64,000 nucleotides of DNA. Source: Tribonema minus. Its lineage: Eukaryota; Sar; Xanthophyceae; Tribonematales; Tribonemataceae. The stretch is taken from NCBI GenBank assembly GCA_017506865.1, contig JAFCMP010000390.1, forward strand, positions 682,001 to 746,000, in the 5' to 3' direction. Positions 21,792-36,700 of this stretch are shown one piece after another (position 1 is the stretch's first letter; each line of letters opens with the position of its first letter). The position numbers were made by a program, and so were the translations under genes. Below the pieces are notes generated by a model, which saw only the letters and a program-made list of their open reading frames with translations, did no database searches and was not told the origin of the DNA.

Positions 21792-24700
21792 GTGAGGCAG
21801 CGGGGCTCCGGCTGCAATCGCAGCTGCAAATTCATGGAGAAGTTGAAGTTCATGCTGCAGGTCAGATAACATGAAGTCGAAGGTAGGGGCCGCACTTGCG
21901 GACGCAAAGGTCATGGAAAAGTTGAAGAAGGCGCCTCTTCCGCGGCTGCTGAAATTGCTGCCCGTGCCGCCTTTGATGCAAGAGGTAGTAGCCGCCTTCA
22001 TGGTCGTCTGGCGTTGCATGGCCGTTGCGCAGCGCATATGCTGTCACGCTCTCGCCAGTCCCCCGGGCCTACAGCGTGTAGCATCATCGCGCCGCGCGCA
22101 GAGCGTGACAGCGTTTCTGCCTCAAGACACGCGGGACAGGCGGGTCCGCCCGCCTTGGTGGCAGCACGTGTCACAAGTGCTGCGCGGCCATGCTGGCATT
22201 CACACATGGCCACTCACACACTTGACTGAGACGCCGACCTGCAAGCGTCTTCACGAGCTCTCGCTCGGCAGCAAATAGCGTGGGCATGAGGAGCAAACGG
22301 AATACGACGTGCTGATTTCCATGTGCTTGCTTGCTGCCACATCCCTTGCAGGACGAGGTGCTCTTCCCCGCGTACTTCAAGGGCTTCCTCTACGACGTCA
22401 TGGCGCAACTGCACACGCGGGCTCGCACGCCTGACCAACGCATCCTGCTCCTCTGCAGGCAAGTCACACATTGATGTTTCAGCAGAACCTCGGCATTTTG
22501 CTGGCATGCTGGCCCATGCGGCAGCAGCAGCATCACTGTTCCTGTTACTGTAGGTATTGCGTCACTACATTTGCGCATCAGATCACAGCATTCACGCACG
22601 CACAGCCGATCCAGTGCCTAGTGCCTACAAGTGGTATGACAGCTTCTCAGTTCTTCAAGACATCGCTCTGTTGGTCTCGTGTTATGATCAGTTGAATTCA
22701 CCTGTAGCTGTACGAGCGGTGCCGCAGGATCTGCTGCATCGCGCGCATGCCAGGGCTTGCAACGCTCACTGCGACTGCCTGTTTCATAGAGAGGGTGCGC
22801 GTCTCACTAGGCCGCAGGCGCAGCTGCGCACTGCAGTATGTAGACATATTCGGTGTACTTCATATCATTCCGTATACATCAACACGGTCCGGTTTCGTGG
22901 GCGTCCACGAGAGGCATATGCCCATGAGCCCATCGCCATCAGCAGCTGTGCAGACAGTTTTGAAGCAGCGCTCAGCTAGCCCACCATCCGCACTCTGCCG
23001 CGCTCACGCCCTGCTCGCCGCCTCCGCTGCTGCGCAGCTGCTACGAGCAGGCCATGCTGCAGCTGGCGGGCGTGCACGACCCCGTCGGCGCGCGCGTCTT
23101 CCGCAGCTGCATCGAGGGCGCCGCCGCAGGTGACGCCGGCAGAGCCGCGTAGCGTCAGCGCGGCTCATCACCGGCGGCACATGCATACATGCATGCCTGC
23201 ACCTTGCTTGGTCTGCGCAGCATTGGTCTGGGTATGACTCGTGTGACGCGATGTAGTGCAGCACTTGGTCGGCAGCGGCCAGTGGATGCCAGGTCAACGA
23301 GAGGGGAGACACGTGACATGCCACTGGCTATTGCTACGTTGGGCGTGCAGTCTGTGATGGTGAAGAGAATGCCCTGCTTCTGGCACGGCCGCGCCTGAAG
23401 CAGACGCACGTCGTGCAGCTCGCCTGACCAGACAGCTACCTGCCCAAAGGAAGCAGCATTGAATGTCGAAGCCAACTGCGCTCACCGCCTCACTCCGCAT
23501 CAATGGTGCCGGGATTCTTGATTTGACATGGCAGCACATCTGCTCCCGTTCTGCTCTTCAGGGCTACCTGTGCCACTGCGACCTCCCGCCCATCATTGTG
23601 CAGCAGTAGACACCAAAGCAAGTGCTCAAACCTCGTCAGACCTGCACGGCAGTTTACCAGTCCTTTCCATCGTCGCGTGCTGTAGAACACCCCGACGCAT
23701 GCCTCCGTTCCTCTGAATCCAACATTAGAAGCCCTCTCGACGTCCGCGCAACAACCCACGCCCGACGCTGCGCACATGCCACCGTGCGCGCGCAGGCCCT
23801 ACGCGAGCTGACGCCGCCCCTGCTGCGCGGCAGCGCGACGCCAGCCCCGCGTCGCCCCCGCCCCGCCCCGCGCGCGGGAGGTCTGCAGCTGGCAGGGGCT
23901 CCGTGGAGGGCGTGGAGGACCTGCTCGAGCGCACGCGCGCGCTGATCGCTGACCTGGACCCCTCCTGGCGCAGCGACGCTCGCAACTCAGGTGCGTTCGG
24001 CACGGCGCGAGAGGAGCGCGGCGGGCTGAGGCGTGTGATCTGTGCGCGAGAGACTTGGTGTCACGCGCCGCTGCGCGCGCCTGCTGAGAGCTGCCGCGGC
24101 GGAGGCCGCCGGCATTGCGCAGGCGTGCTTGCCGTGTCACGCGCCGCGGTCTTTGCTCGTGAATCAGTGCTCAGTGCATTGGCACCGAATGCGCAGCACC
24201 GGCACGGCTCCAGCATCGGCGGCGGGCCAGCCGCTCAAGTCGCGCTACCTGTGCGCGCAGCGCATCGCCCAGCAGTCTGCGGGACGCGCTGCCGCACTCA
24301 ATGGGCACTCTCTTTGGCTCTGTCTGCTTCTGCCCCTCTGCCACGGTTCGCTCATGTCACCCACCCCTCCGCCCCCACCCCACACGCGCCGCAGCGCCAG
24401 AGACGCTGGGCCGTGGCGCCGCAGCCGCCGCGCCGTCGCCGCCCGCCGCCGCTGCGGCAGCGGCAGCGGCGGGCCCGGCGCCGGCGTCCGCCGACGGCAG
24501 CGGCCTGGTGATACTGGCGCAGGCCGTGTGCGCGAGCCTGCGGCACCTGCGCCGCGCCGGCACGCGCCTGCTGGCGCTGAACCTGCTAATGCGCTTTGGC
24601 CAGCACTGCGGCGACGAGGCCAGGTGCGCTGCGGCGCCGCTGCCGCTGCTGCTGCTGTGCGTCAGCGAAGGGCTGTAACGGGCAGGTCGCGTGCAAGTGG

Positions 24701-27700
24701 GTGGAGTGCGTTTCGTGCGCTCTGGCTCTGGCGACGGGGCTGATGGCATGCAGTGTGCTGCCGATATTACTGTGTTCTATCTAGTTTATACAGTGCGGTG
24801 TTGCGGAGGCCGCAGAGGCAGCACACCGCAGTAGTGTGACACGACCTCTGAAGTCTTACATGCTAATACTTTTATGTTTCTCGTATTGCACATGGCGCCC
24901 GTGTGCGCTGCTTGCGGCCAGCACGATGGTGCAGATTACTCATGACGTCTACCTGTGCGGCGGATGCAGTGCGGTCATGACTCATGCCAACCCTCAAGAA
25001 TTCTGCTCTCATTGACACTTCTTCCATACGGCATACACCTGACCTGAAATGTGAACACCGCGACGCCTGCATCTCACAGGTTGCAGCGGCTGGTGCCCAA
25101 CATTGTGCCCCTGCTGGAGGACCCCGTGCCTTCGGTTCGGGCATGCGCCGTCCGGGGGCTGTCGCTGCTGCTGGCCATGGTCACCAGCTTCCCCCCCAGC
25201 GACGCCAACATCTTCACGCTGTACATATTCCCTGCGCTTCAGGTGGGGCGTCCTACGTCATACGCGTGCACTGTGAATGTGCAATGTACAGGCTTTGCAC
25301 GCTCTACGACACTCAACCGCTCATGACGACGCCCCAGTTCTTTGTGCTGTGTCCTTGTGTGGGCGTGGCCGTAGTCACTTACTAGCGCGTACGTACGACC
25401 TCAAGAAGCCGAGACGTCTTGGCTGTTCAGACCTCTCGCACGGCTTGATTGCGCCAGAGCGATCGTCGTCTTGCCTCTCGTATCTGTGCCTCTGTCACTT
25501 GTTCAAGTGCACCGCACAGCAGCGCGCACGTGCGGCGTTGAACTTGAAGTTGCCATTTCGACACACTGCAGGCGAGTCGTGGTAATGTGGACGCCAATGC
25601 CACGTATATGCCTTCCAATGCCACGTACGCCTTTCAAGTAGATGCAATGCGAATGTAAGCGCACGTATCCACATGCCCCAGCGCTCACCTGACGCGCCAG
25701 AGGGCGCACCCAGCGACTGCACGCGCGCCACCTGCCCGTGCACACAGCTTTCATGAGCCTGCGGCTGCAGATGCGCACGCGATGCTCACGCTGCTGCTGC
25801 TGCGCGTGTTTGCTCGCGTCGTCTACGCCTCCGCAGCGGCTGCCGCAGGACAGCGAGGAGATGGTGCGCGCCGCGTTTGCGGAGGCGCTGCCCAGCCTCG
25901 CCGAGACCAGCAAGCGGGTGAGTAGCGCTACTGCGTGTGCGGGCTGCAGAGCTGCCGCGCTTTCAAGCAGGGCGTGTCATGTTTTGTTGAGGCCAGGGTC
26001 GCGTGGGGGGGGTGAGAGCCAGCGAGCTGTGTGATCCATGTGTGTGCTGTCAATCGTGACGGCGTGTTCTCTGCTACGAGAACGGCCGTTGTGGGCTGCA
26101 TCGCTCTGCGCTGCGCTGCGACGCCGCTGCTGCTGGTGCTTCTGCCGCTTCTGCTGCTGCTGCGTCTGCTGCCGCCGCTGCTGCTGCGTCTGCTGCCGCT
26201 ACTGCGGCCGCCAACGCTGCTGCTGCTGCTGCCGCGTCTGCTGCCGCGTCTGCAACCACCGCTGCTGCAGCTGCTGCTGACTCTCTGCTGCTGCGCTCCG
26301 CTGTGCAACGCCCTCCGCCGCAGTTCCTGGACATCGCTCACGCCGCGCGGCAGGCCAAGGCCATGGCGCGCCAGGCGGTGTCGCTGTCGCCTGCGCCACG
26401 CGCACCCGGCGGCGCGGCAGCGGGGCCTGTGACCGCGCCTCAGCAGCCCCCAGTCCAGGTGCGCATTCGTCTGAGCAGAAGGCACGTGCCTTGCGTATAT
26501 TGGCGTTTGAGGATGTCATCTGCACTGCGTGACCCCTTTTTTGTCGCGAGCGGAGTGCCCTGCGAACGTGACGCTAACCACATGTTGTGTTGAGCCTGCG
26601 GAATGCCGTGATCTGCGCCTGTTGGTCAGCGATGGCTGCCCTGCAATGTTGCTACTGTGCTTTCAAGCATGTGCTGGCCCGATGACCTCACAGCGGCACT
26701 TGCGGCACCAGCAGTCAAGAGTGCTCTAACGACCGTCTGACAGGCGCGAGGCGCAAGCACCACCTTCAAAGCCTATCGCTGTTGATGTGATCCAGTCACC
26801 CTCTGTCGCCTATTTTTTCTCATGCACTTTTTCAAGTTGAAGTTGTGCGCCCTTGTGGCCTCTCTTGTGCTTCCCCTCCCCCCAAGGGTGATGACTCGCC
26901 CCAGGCGCTGGAGGCCAAGACGACCACAGGCGGCGGCCTGGACCGCGTTGTTCTGGTGGACGCGGGCTACGACCGCGAGCTGGGCGCGCTGAGGGGGCAG
27001 GTGTCGCGCTGGCTGGTGCTGCTGGCGTCGCCCCCCGCATCCCCTCCGCAAGCATCTGTGGGTGCCTCGGGCAGGCGTGCTGGTCAAAGCTTGCGGCACG
27101 TTCGTAGCACTGCCCGCGTCAGAGCTTGCTGCACGTGTTGTAGCGCTAATGTTGTCCCAGACACTGTTGGATGGACTGCACCGCAAGCGACACAGTGTCT
27201 GTGTTGTCATGTGCGCGCTCGTGCGCTCTGTACAGCCTTGTGCTGGGCCTGCAGACTGTGTGGCGTGCGTTGCCAGTCGCACCCCAGTGCTGCTTATGCT
27301 CTCGCCTTTACGTATCAACGTGACCTGGCCCTTGCATGCCGCGCCTTGGCACTGGTGTGCGCTTATGTTCTGGCAAGTGCGCCGATCGTCTTGACCTGCA
27401 CATGAAAGCCCGATGGGAGACGTGCTGGCGCCTGCGTGACGCGTCATGACATGAACGCAGATACAATCGCCGTGTCTTGCTGCGGTCGTGCACCACAGCA
27501 TCTGCAGGGTCCCTCCCCAGTGCAGTGGCGCTCGAGGCGCATTGAGTTAGGGCCCATGCTCACACGCTGTGCACCAACAAGGCCATGACAGCGTCCTCTC
27601 TCAGTCGTGCAACTCTCTGCATGGCGCAGGTCACCACAGCCTTCAGTGCATCCCAGATCCGGTGAAAGCCGTGCGCAAGTTTAAACCCCAGCCCCACTTC

Positions 27701-30700
27701 TCGCGCGCAAGCCGCCGCCCTTGTCCTTGTGCACCATCGCCTTCCCCTGACCCCCCCCCCCCGTTCCCCCCTCTGCGCGTGCGCCGCCGCAGGACGCGGG
27801 CCGCGGCGCCGACGCGCTGGACGGCGGCGGCGGCAGCAGCGCGGGCGCGGCGCCGCGCCTCGCGCTCGCCGGCGGCGTCGCGCGCCTCTGCGGCTTCTTT
27901 GGCCAGGAGGGCACGCTCAGTACGCTCCTGCCGCAGCTCATCACGTTCCTCAACGACCGCCTCTCGTGGGCGCTGCGCGCCGCGTTCTGCCGGCACGCGC
28001 CCGCCGTGTGCGCGTTCGTCGGCAAGGTGAGGCGCCGCGCCGCGCGCGCAGCGGCGGCGCAGCATGCCTCGTCCTGTTCCGCCCCGCGCACATTGTGTCT
28101 CTTGCTGCAGTGGCGCGCGCAGACGTGTGATGTGGGTGCGGTGCACCTCCGCGCAGACGTCCGCTAAGTGGGTACGTGCGACTGCGACTGCGCTCGTTAC
28201 CGGTTGTGCATCTGCTGGGGCGCTGCCGATGGGAAGTTTGCTCAGGTTTAAACTCAACTGCAATCTGGCCAATGCGGCATCAAGCCGCATGGCGGGCACT
28301 CGCAGGTTCTAGTAGGAGAGCTTGTCATGGCACACATTTGCCGCTCCTGCTGGTACTAGCTCAGCGCGCTGCGTTCAGCAAAAACGCTTGTGCCAGATGC
28401 TACACATGGAGCACTCCCCATCTCACTGGCCAGTCCGCCAAGTCCAAGCCCCCCCCCCACCAGCGCCGTTGATAATATGCCTGCCACTGACGATCACCCG
28501 AATGCATCTGCTGCGCTCATAGGGCATTTCCGCACACCCAGCAGCCGATCACCTCACGCCTCCGCTCTGTTTGGCGCCTGACCCCGCCCCCCCTCGACCT
28601 CGACCCGCCGTGTGACACACGGGCGCAGGTCGCCACCGCCAAGTTTGTGCTGCCGTGCATCGAGAACGCGCTCGCGGACGCGGAGGAGGCCGTCGTGGCG
28701 GGCGCGCTGCGCTGCCTCGCGGCGCTGGTCGAGCTGGGCCTGCTGGCGACGCACGCGCAGCTGGACGCCGCGCGCGCCGCCACGCCGCTCCTGCACCACC
28801 CGTCGCTGTGGATCAGGTGCGCACGGCGCCGGCGCCGTTGCCGCTGCGCTGCAGCGGCCCGCCGGTAGCGTCACTGCGCTGTTGCTGCCTGCTCGCGTTC
28901 GTGGCGCCGCTGAGCGGTTGATGTGCCCGCGCAGGGCACGCCTTGTGTGCACGCGCGCCGTCAACTCTGTGTGTTGCGCTGCTGCTGAAAGGCGGTCCAG
29001 CTGGTCCGAGCGCTGCCATGGTGCTACGGCACGCTACTCATGCGCATTCGTCGGCGCCCGTTGCGGAGCGCCGTTCAGGCACGCTGCGCGCGCTGACACG
29101 CCTGCGCCGGCACCCCTTGAGCTCATGCGCATGTGGCACGCGCTTCTCGTCGGGAACGCGCCGCTGCGCCACTGGCGCCGCTGTCTTGCGCACATCCGTC
29201 GACGCGCCCGCCCTTTCTGCTTTGCACTATCCATCGCAGCGCCGTACCCTTTTGCTGAACGACGTCGTGCCCTCAAACGCACTACGCCATCCCTGCCGTC
29301 CGCGCCCCCGCCGCTCCGCTCTCAGGGAGGCAGCCATCGCGCTGAGCGCCGCCATCGCGCGCGCGCTCGGCCCCGTGGACGCCGCCGTCTTCCTGCTGCC
29401 CGCGCTGCGCCCGTTCCTGCGCTTCTCGCTGCTCGGCGCGGAGCCCATGCCGTCAGCGCTCAGGTCAGGGCGGCGCAGCGCTTGCTCGCTTGCGCGATTG
29501 CGCGCGCTGCTTCTGCATGCGCCGCGTGTGTGTGGTGATGCTCAAATGGGTCTAGCAGCGCAGCGGCGTCCTCGTGCGCAGCAGATGGCCGGTCGTGCTT
29601 GCGCAAAGCTGTAGAAGCGGCGCGCGGAGGCTGCAACGCCATGCCGGAGAGCGAGGCCCGCGAGCGCCGCACCACATGCCGCTTTCTGCCAAGCAACGTG
29701 CGTGCTGCTGCTGTGCTGCGTACATAGAGCGCACCTCTCGGCTGCGCACATGTCTCACCCCCTTGCAAGCCCCCCCGTGAGACCGCTTCCTCAACTGCAC
29801 ACTAACGCCACTGCGCCGCGGCCGCTGCTGCAGGCGCGCGCTGGTGCCGCCGCCGTCGCGCGCGGCCCTCCAGGCCTACGTCGCCGAGCTGCGCGGCAGC
29901 AGCGGCGGCGGATGCGGCGCGCCCGACCCTACGGACGCGGGCCTGCGCTCTGTGGACCTCGTGCTGTCTGACTCCGCCGTGGACTTCTGCTTCTGCGACG
30001 ACGTGTTTGACGACATTGACGGCGTCGGCGGCATCAACGCGTCGCAGCCCGGGCCGGGGGGCAGCGCGGCGATGGTGGCGGCGGGCGCGTCTGCGGCGGC
30101 GCTTGCGCGGCGCGCGGCGGCCGGCGGCAGCGGCGGCGCAGCGCCGTCCGCGGTCGTCGCTGCAGGTGAGCGGGCGCGCGGGGCGGCGCTTGTGGGCGCT
30201 CCACGCAGCGCGTGCGTGCGTGGTGCAGGTCGCCGCGGTGCGATGCGCTGGCCAACTGAAGGCGAGCGCGAGCCGGCACGTGCGCTGCGATGTCACGCGG
30301 CTGCGCTGGCGCACGCACGCCCTGCCGCAGCTGCGATGGCCGGCCGCATTTGGTGGCAGCCGAGCAGCGGCGGTGGCCCTTGAGGCTGCGAGGACAACGA
30401 AAGCGCGCTTTTCAGCGAGCGGGCAGCGATGCTTGCACCCGCGCAGTGCGCAATTGCTGCGCACTGCCATGCACAGAACATATGCTGTCGCTTGTGCGCC
30501 ATGCATCGTCAGCTCCAGTGGCAACGATCATGCGGATTCGTCGCTCACTCGTGCGCTGCATCGCCGCTCCGCACACGCAGGCGCCGCTCCGGCCGCCGTG
30601 CCGCAGCAGCACGCGCTCACGCCGCTGGAGCGGCGGCAGCTGGAGGCCATGAGGCCGTACGTGGAGGCGGCGGCACGCAGTCAGCTCGGGGGGGGTGCGG

Positions 30701-33700
30701 GGGCGAGGGGCAGGAAGGGGTCGGGCTTGGGCGGCAGCGCGCTGCGGCTGTACGGCCAGAGCCTGCCGGAGCGTCTCGCGCTGGCGCTGTTTGTGCCGCA
30801 TCAGGTGCGTTGTGCGACGCACCCGGTGGTGCTGGTGCTGTGCGGCGGTTTGTGGTGTAGCAGGCCGTTGTTGTGCGCAGCATGCGGCCGTTGTGGCAAC
30901 TTGCATGTGAGGAGCCAGTCATACCGTTGCTGCACGTCAAGGGGCATCTGCGAAGCAAGCAGGTGTTGTAGTGTCACAGCCCATGCAGGCAACGCTGGAT
31001 GGGTGCAGTTTGACGCGTATGCCGCACTTGCAACAGTCACTCAAACAGTTACAAGGGAGCGCATCGGGCGTTGAAGTTCTGCGCTGCTGACGACCTGCGT
31101 GTTGCTCATCATATGCATCTACATATGGAATAGCCGAGCCCTGGCGTTACATGCGAGGGCATTGGCGCAAAGCGTACCTGGAGCCAATGGCCCATGTGAT
31201 GCCTAGTGCTCACGCCATTGCCGTATACTCATACCTGCTACGAAAGCATGGCCCCCTGTCTACTTGAACATGCGGTCTGTGCACTACGCCCGCTGTGCAC
31301 CCACGCTCGCGATGCCTTTCACCTGAAGGGACGCAGCAGTCGCGCGCTGCCGCCCGCGTTTACGGCTGCCAGCCCGACGGCAGCCTTGTCGCACCAGGGA
31401 CCGTGACACCACACCAATCCTCCCCAGAGCGGACCGTCACAAGCACATTGCAGCCCGCAAATGACGCGCCCCCTTCATTTACGCTCGCTAACGCACTTCA
31501 CGCCGTGCATCGCCGCCGCCGCGCCAGCGCTACGCGCCTCCGCGCCCCACGCCCGAGGGCGACGCGCGCCCCTCGCCGCCACGAGTCAGCGGCAGCTGCG
31601 GCGGCACCGCCGGCTGGACGGACCCGGAGGCCATGGCGGCGGACACGGGGCTGCGCACCAGCTCCTCTCACGCCGCGCGGCTGTCGTCCACGGCGGCCGG
31701 CGGCGGCGCGTACGGCGCGGCGGCGACGGAGGAAGAGGACCTGTACGGCGTGTCCGATCTGGCCTCCGAGCAGTCAGCGTGGAGCCTCCAGGGTGAGCGC
31801 GCGTGGAGGCGTGCTGACCGATGCTGAGCGCTGCTGCTTCAGGGGGGTTGTCGGGGGGTGTCGGGGGCTGCGGCGCGCTGCCCGAAGCGACGCGCGAGTG
31901 CCGCCGTCTGTCTGCGTGCGCTTCATGTGGCGTGGCTGCGCTACGCTGTCCGCGGCGGCGTGCTGGTTGCAGCTGATGCATGCGCCTCAAGGTGGTCAAA
32001 CATTCATGTTCATTAATGACGAGCACTTTGTGAACGGCCGCTACGCTCCTGCGTGTAACCGCAAGGTTGTTGCAGGGCTAGCGGGCACCAGCCAGTGCTG
32101 CTCCACAGCCGCTGCACGCTGCTCTCTGTGCCGACAGCGCCTACAGAAGTGCTTTGCCGCTGCTGACGACAGCTTGCCTCCCTTGCTGCCGTGCTGCTGG
32201 TGATGCGCGTGCTGGTGATTGCGTGCAGGCACGGGCTTGGCCGCAGAGGCGGAAGGACAGGTACATGCAGAGCCTTTTGCAACTTGAACTGAAATTCTTC
32301 GGTGCTCGATATCTTCGCGCCCTTCCACACTAGCGATGCCCATGCTTGGATTTACAAGGCTTGCATTTGAGCCGGTCGTAGCTCAAAGGTGCTAGCGGCC
32401 CATCGTCTAGGCCTGACGCAGTCTCATCAAGGTGCACGCAGGCTGCCCAAGCAACGTTCATAGCTACCGCAGTGCTCACTGTCATCTGGGAACTGATGTA
32501 AGCAGGTGGCTCGGGAGCAATCGTGCCCTTGTTGACCGTTGACCGTTGCGCATTGAGATTTTCTCTGCTGCTGAATTGCTTATTTGAAAGCCCTGAAACC
32601 TTAAGCATACTGTTAGGTTAATGTGAAGGCAGTTGCAGAGATTCATCCATGAACCATGCACACATAGTTGCCATTGACGTGACCCGCCGCGCGCTGGGCA
32701 CTGCTGCAATTTCAGCGCATCTCTTCCTGATTCGCGATTCGTGCGCCAGTGGCTGTGGAGTCTTTGTTGTGTTGGGTTTCACGCTCTCCAGCCCCATTCA
32801 AGAAGTCATGATTCAAATGCACCACTTTGTTTCTTGAAAAGCCACCATTCGAAATAATTGGGTCAACTGGCAATTCTGGCGAGCCCAACTGGGAATTCGT
32901 ACCAAAGGCTGATGTGCACAGTATGAGCATTGCGCTCGGCGCCATTGACGTCGCGCAGAGTTCGTGGCACGTCATCACACCTCCCAGAGCACAGCCTGCG
33001 CAGCGAATCACCAGCGCTCAGCACGCCCGTCTGCACCGCTGCTGCTATTGTCCATTCCACCACGAGAGCGCACGCCGGAACGCGCCGTCGCAGTGCTCAA
33101 CCGCGTGCCCGTGCGCCACATACTCTCCCGCAGACGGACCGACTGCTGGGCGGCGTGGAGCCGCAGGCGCTGCTGGCGCGCGCGCGCGCCGTGGGCGTGC
33201 CGCCGTTGCCGCCCGACCTCGGCCGCGCCTTCTCGCTGCACGAGGCGTGGGGCGGCGGCGCGAGCGGGCAGGCCGACTGGCGGCCCAAGCAGGTGACGCA
33301 GTGGCGCCGCCGTCGTTGATGCGGTGCGAGGTCGTGTGCGCGATGCGGATGCGAGGGCATGCGCGTCACTTACTCGTGGCATACGTGTGTGATGGCGCGG
33401 AGCACCCCCCTGCAGCAGCTCCGGGGGCTCAGAGCGTATCGTGCGGCGTGGCCAAGGCGCTGACTCAGATGCCTCATGCTGGTGCACACATGTCCTCTGA
33501 TGGTCGATGGCGCCGCTTCTGGTACCCGCAGCACCGCCTTGCTGGTGTGCGCAACGGTGGACATTGGCCGTGCACGATGCTCGTGTGTGCTTTGTGCCAC
33601 AATGCAAGACCCGCAATGGCCGTGAAGAACAGGTTGTACTACGTGCAACGCGCGCCTCACGTCGCGGGCCGTGACTTGGGCCACTCAGACCTCTCATTGT

Positions 33701-36700
33701 TCTTGTCGTGCCCATGCAGGGCGGGCTGGTGACGTCGCTGCGCGAGCACACCGCGGCCGTGAACCGCATCGTCGTGGCGCAGGACAACGTGTTCTTTGCT
33801 ACCGCCTCCAGCGACGGCACCTGCAAGGTGCGTGTACGCCCTGTCCGCAGTCTGGCGGGCTGGGATCGTAACGCCATCCAGTCGAGATGAGCGCGCATGT
33901 GCACCTGCGCCCGATGCAATTAACGTTCTGCTGGGCGGCGGGCGCTGATTCGCAGTGTGCGCTGCCACGCCCGCTGCTCAGGCAGTCCATACCTCACATG
34001 TGGCACTTGCGCTGATGTGTATGGCGACCCAGTCAGCCGTGGACAGGCAAATTGCACTTGCTTTGGCGTGCTCGCTGTCTAGTACGTTTACGCTTGCCCC
34101 CGCCCCCCTCCCCTTCCTCCCCCCTCCCGCGCACTGACTGACCTGCATAACCCCTTTCCTCTCCTGATCGCTCGCGCTGTCCGCTTCACAAAAAACCCTT
34201 GCATCCGCCCCCGTCTGCTGACCGTGCCGCGCGCCTTTCGCAGGTGTGGGAGCTGCGCGGCCTGGAGCAGTCCATCCGCCCGCGCTCGCACGTGACATAC
34301 GCGCAGCAGGGCGCGCCGCTGCTGGACGCCTGCATCGTCGAGGGGTCGCACTCCATTGCGACGGCGGCCAGCAACGGCAGGTGCGTGTCACGCGCACAGC
34401 CCGTGCACGCGGCGCTGCCATATGCACGTAGCTGTTCCATGTACATGTGCGCTGCTGGACCAGCGCTGAGCTTGGTGCTTTTCTTTGCACTTCGTAATGA
34501 GCGCAGTCCCCTGCTGCGCCTGTGGACACCGGCTGACTACGGTCAAATGGCATGATCGTCGCTGGCGCTATCAGACCCCGCCAGCTGGTTGCAGCAGCAT
34601 GTCACTGCCGCAAGGCGCGCACGCATGCGGCAGCCGGGCTCGCGCCATTGGACCGCGCGCTTCCTGCACTGCGACAGTCACACCGCGCGCATGGCGCCCG
34701 CTGCCATGGTGACTGCCGCGTCCGCGGCGCTGTGACGACACACACTGATTGCACGGCTCTCTTAAACGTGATGCCCTGCCTTGATATGCAGCGTACACGT
34801 GTGGCGCGTGGAGCTGGCATCCACTTCATCCAACATCGGCAGCGCTGCCCCCCACCTTGCCAACGGGGGGACGATGGGGGGACCTGGCGTGGGGGGCGGC
34901 GGCGGCCTGCGGGTCGCGGGGTCTTCGCTCGTCAAGCAGGTGCGTTGTAGCGCGCGGCGCCTATTGCCACACAAGTGGGTGATCGTGCGTGTGTGTGCGT
35001 GTTGCCAGCGCTGGCGCGTCAGTTGAGGGCAGATGATGCGCCAGCGTCTGCCGCTGCTGCCGCGAGCGGCCGTCAGGTGGGCGCTCTGTGCTGTGTGGCT
35101 GTCTTTCAACGGGGCCTCTCCTGCCACTACTTGTCAACGTGTTGTCAACTGGCACTGCAGCTGCAGAGGTCAGGAGCGGCGCACAGTGGCCTGACGAGGT
35201 GGACTGCGCTCATCCACGATGGTTGCTTGCTGTGAGCGTTGCAAGGAGCCGCCAGCGCACCATGCATTGCAGCTGCTGCTTTTGCTGCACTGAAGGAGCA
35301 CCAGCTACTGCTGTCGAGTCTTCACAGGCACGTAGCGATCCACTGTTTGCGCTAATGGTTCTGTTGTCGCCTCTGCCTGCTGCTCTTCAAAACGCGCAGG
35401 TGGCAGCAGGAGAGGGGCCAGTGCTCAGCGTGCACCACTTCAACACGGACCTCGCGTCAGTCGTCGTCTACTCCACTCAGGTACGCCGTTGCAGTCGCCG
35501 CTGCACCAAAAGCGTCGCGGTTCTGTATTGCAAACACACGTTTCATGTGGGATAGCTCGCTATGCGCTTTGTACTGTCTGATGGGCGATGGCCGTGCCAT
35601 GTGCACCAGTGCGCACCAGCTACACGTGGAACGCACTCAGATTCCAATTCGCGCACCTGATACACAGGCTACGTTTGCTGCCATGCGCCAGCACGTGCGG
35701 TTCTTGGCTGACCCCGCTGCGCCGCCTGCAAGGTGCTGCTTGACTCCATGCCCCTCAGACAGCCCAGCAGATGTTCTCACCGTACTGCCGCCCTCACCCC
35801 AACACCAGTCAGCGCGTTCCACGCCCTACTAAAGCTCCGCCTGCCGTGCCCCCGCCTCCTCCCCCCCTCCTCCCCCGTCCACACCACTCATCCCCACCCA
35901 CCACCGCCCCGCCCCGCCCTCGCCCGCCCTCTTCGCGCGCCCCCCCCCTGCAGCGCGGCCGCATCCACGCGTGGGACCTGCGCTGCAGCCGCGAGCCGTG
36001 GCGCCTCGCCGCGCCGCCGGAGCTGGGCGCGCTCACGGCCGTCGCGCTCGGCCCCGACCGCCACTGGGTGTGCGCCGGCACCGCGCGCGGCTACCTGGCC
36101 ATGTGGGACGTGCGCTTGCCGCTGCTCGCGCGCCTGTGGCGCCACAGCGCGCGCGGGCCCATCCACCGGTGAGCGCGCGCGCGCGGATGCCGCCGTTATG
36201 TGTACATCAGCAGCGCGCGTCTGCGGTAGAAATCAGGGGGGGTCGCAGGGGTGCCTGTTGCTGTGCGTGGCTCGCGGTGCGAAGATTGGCGCCGTAGGGG
36301 GTGCTGAGCACTGCAGATGCAGCTGCGCCATCATTATTGGCGCCGGTCGCCGTGCATGTCGGCACAGCTGCAGCTAGGCAGCGGCGGCTGGCAGCACGCT
36401 TGTTCCCATAAGCACCTACACCCCTCTTGCAAGTTTGGGGGTGCGATGATCCTGGCTGCTGCGTGACGCAATGGCATCTCTACAAGCGGTACTCGCATCA
36501 AGGTGGCAATTTGTGCGCGCGAAGTGGTGGCCATGGCGCACTTCAGCGCTGCTGCAACTGCTGTGACAGCGGACCTTGTGCAACCAGATCTTGAGCCAGC
36601 AGCTGTAGCACTGCCATGCTACTGCCGTGCCCCGTCACGCGCAGCGCTTGCGCAACCGCTGTCTACGCACAACAGTGCTTGCCGCGCTTGGGCGCTGCTG

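Noticed and set aside
21050..21907. Long minus-strand open frame (285 residues) opposite VPS15 exons 7-8
   Set aside because: It is antisense to exons with a clear kinase-domain match, is Arg/Ala/Ser-rich, and exists because GC-rich codons leave the opposite strand free of stops.
26031..26432. Leu-rich frame resembling membrane helices
   Set aside because: It is a CTG triplet tract inside a VPS15 intron; hydrophobicity follows from the triplet.
28612..29538. Plus-strand open frame of 308 residues, Arg-rich
   Set aside because: Out of frame with VPS15 exon 18 and running through an intron; the correct frame gives the family sequence.
33008..33919. Minus-strand open frame of 303 residues
   Set aside because: Opposite VPS15 exons 24-25 and their intron; composition is that of a GC-rich shadow and no domain is visible.
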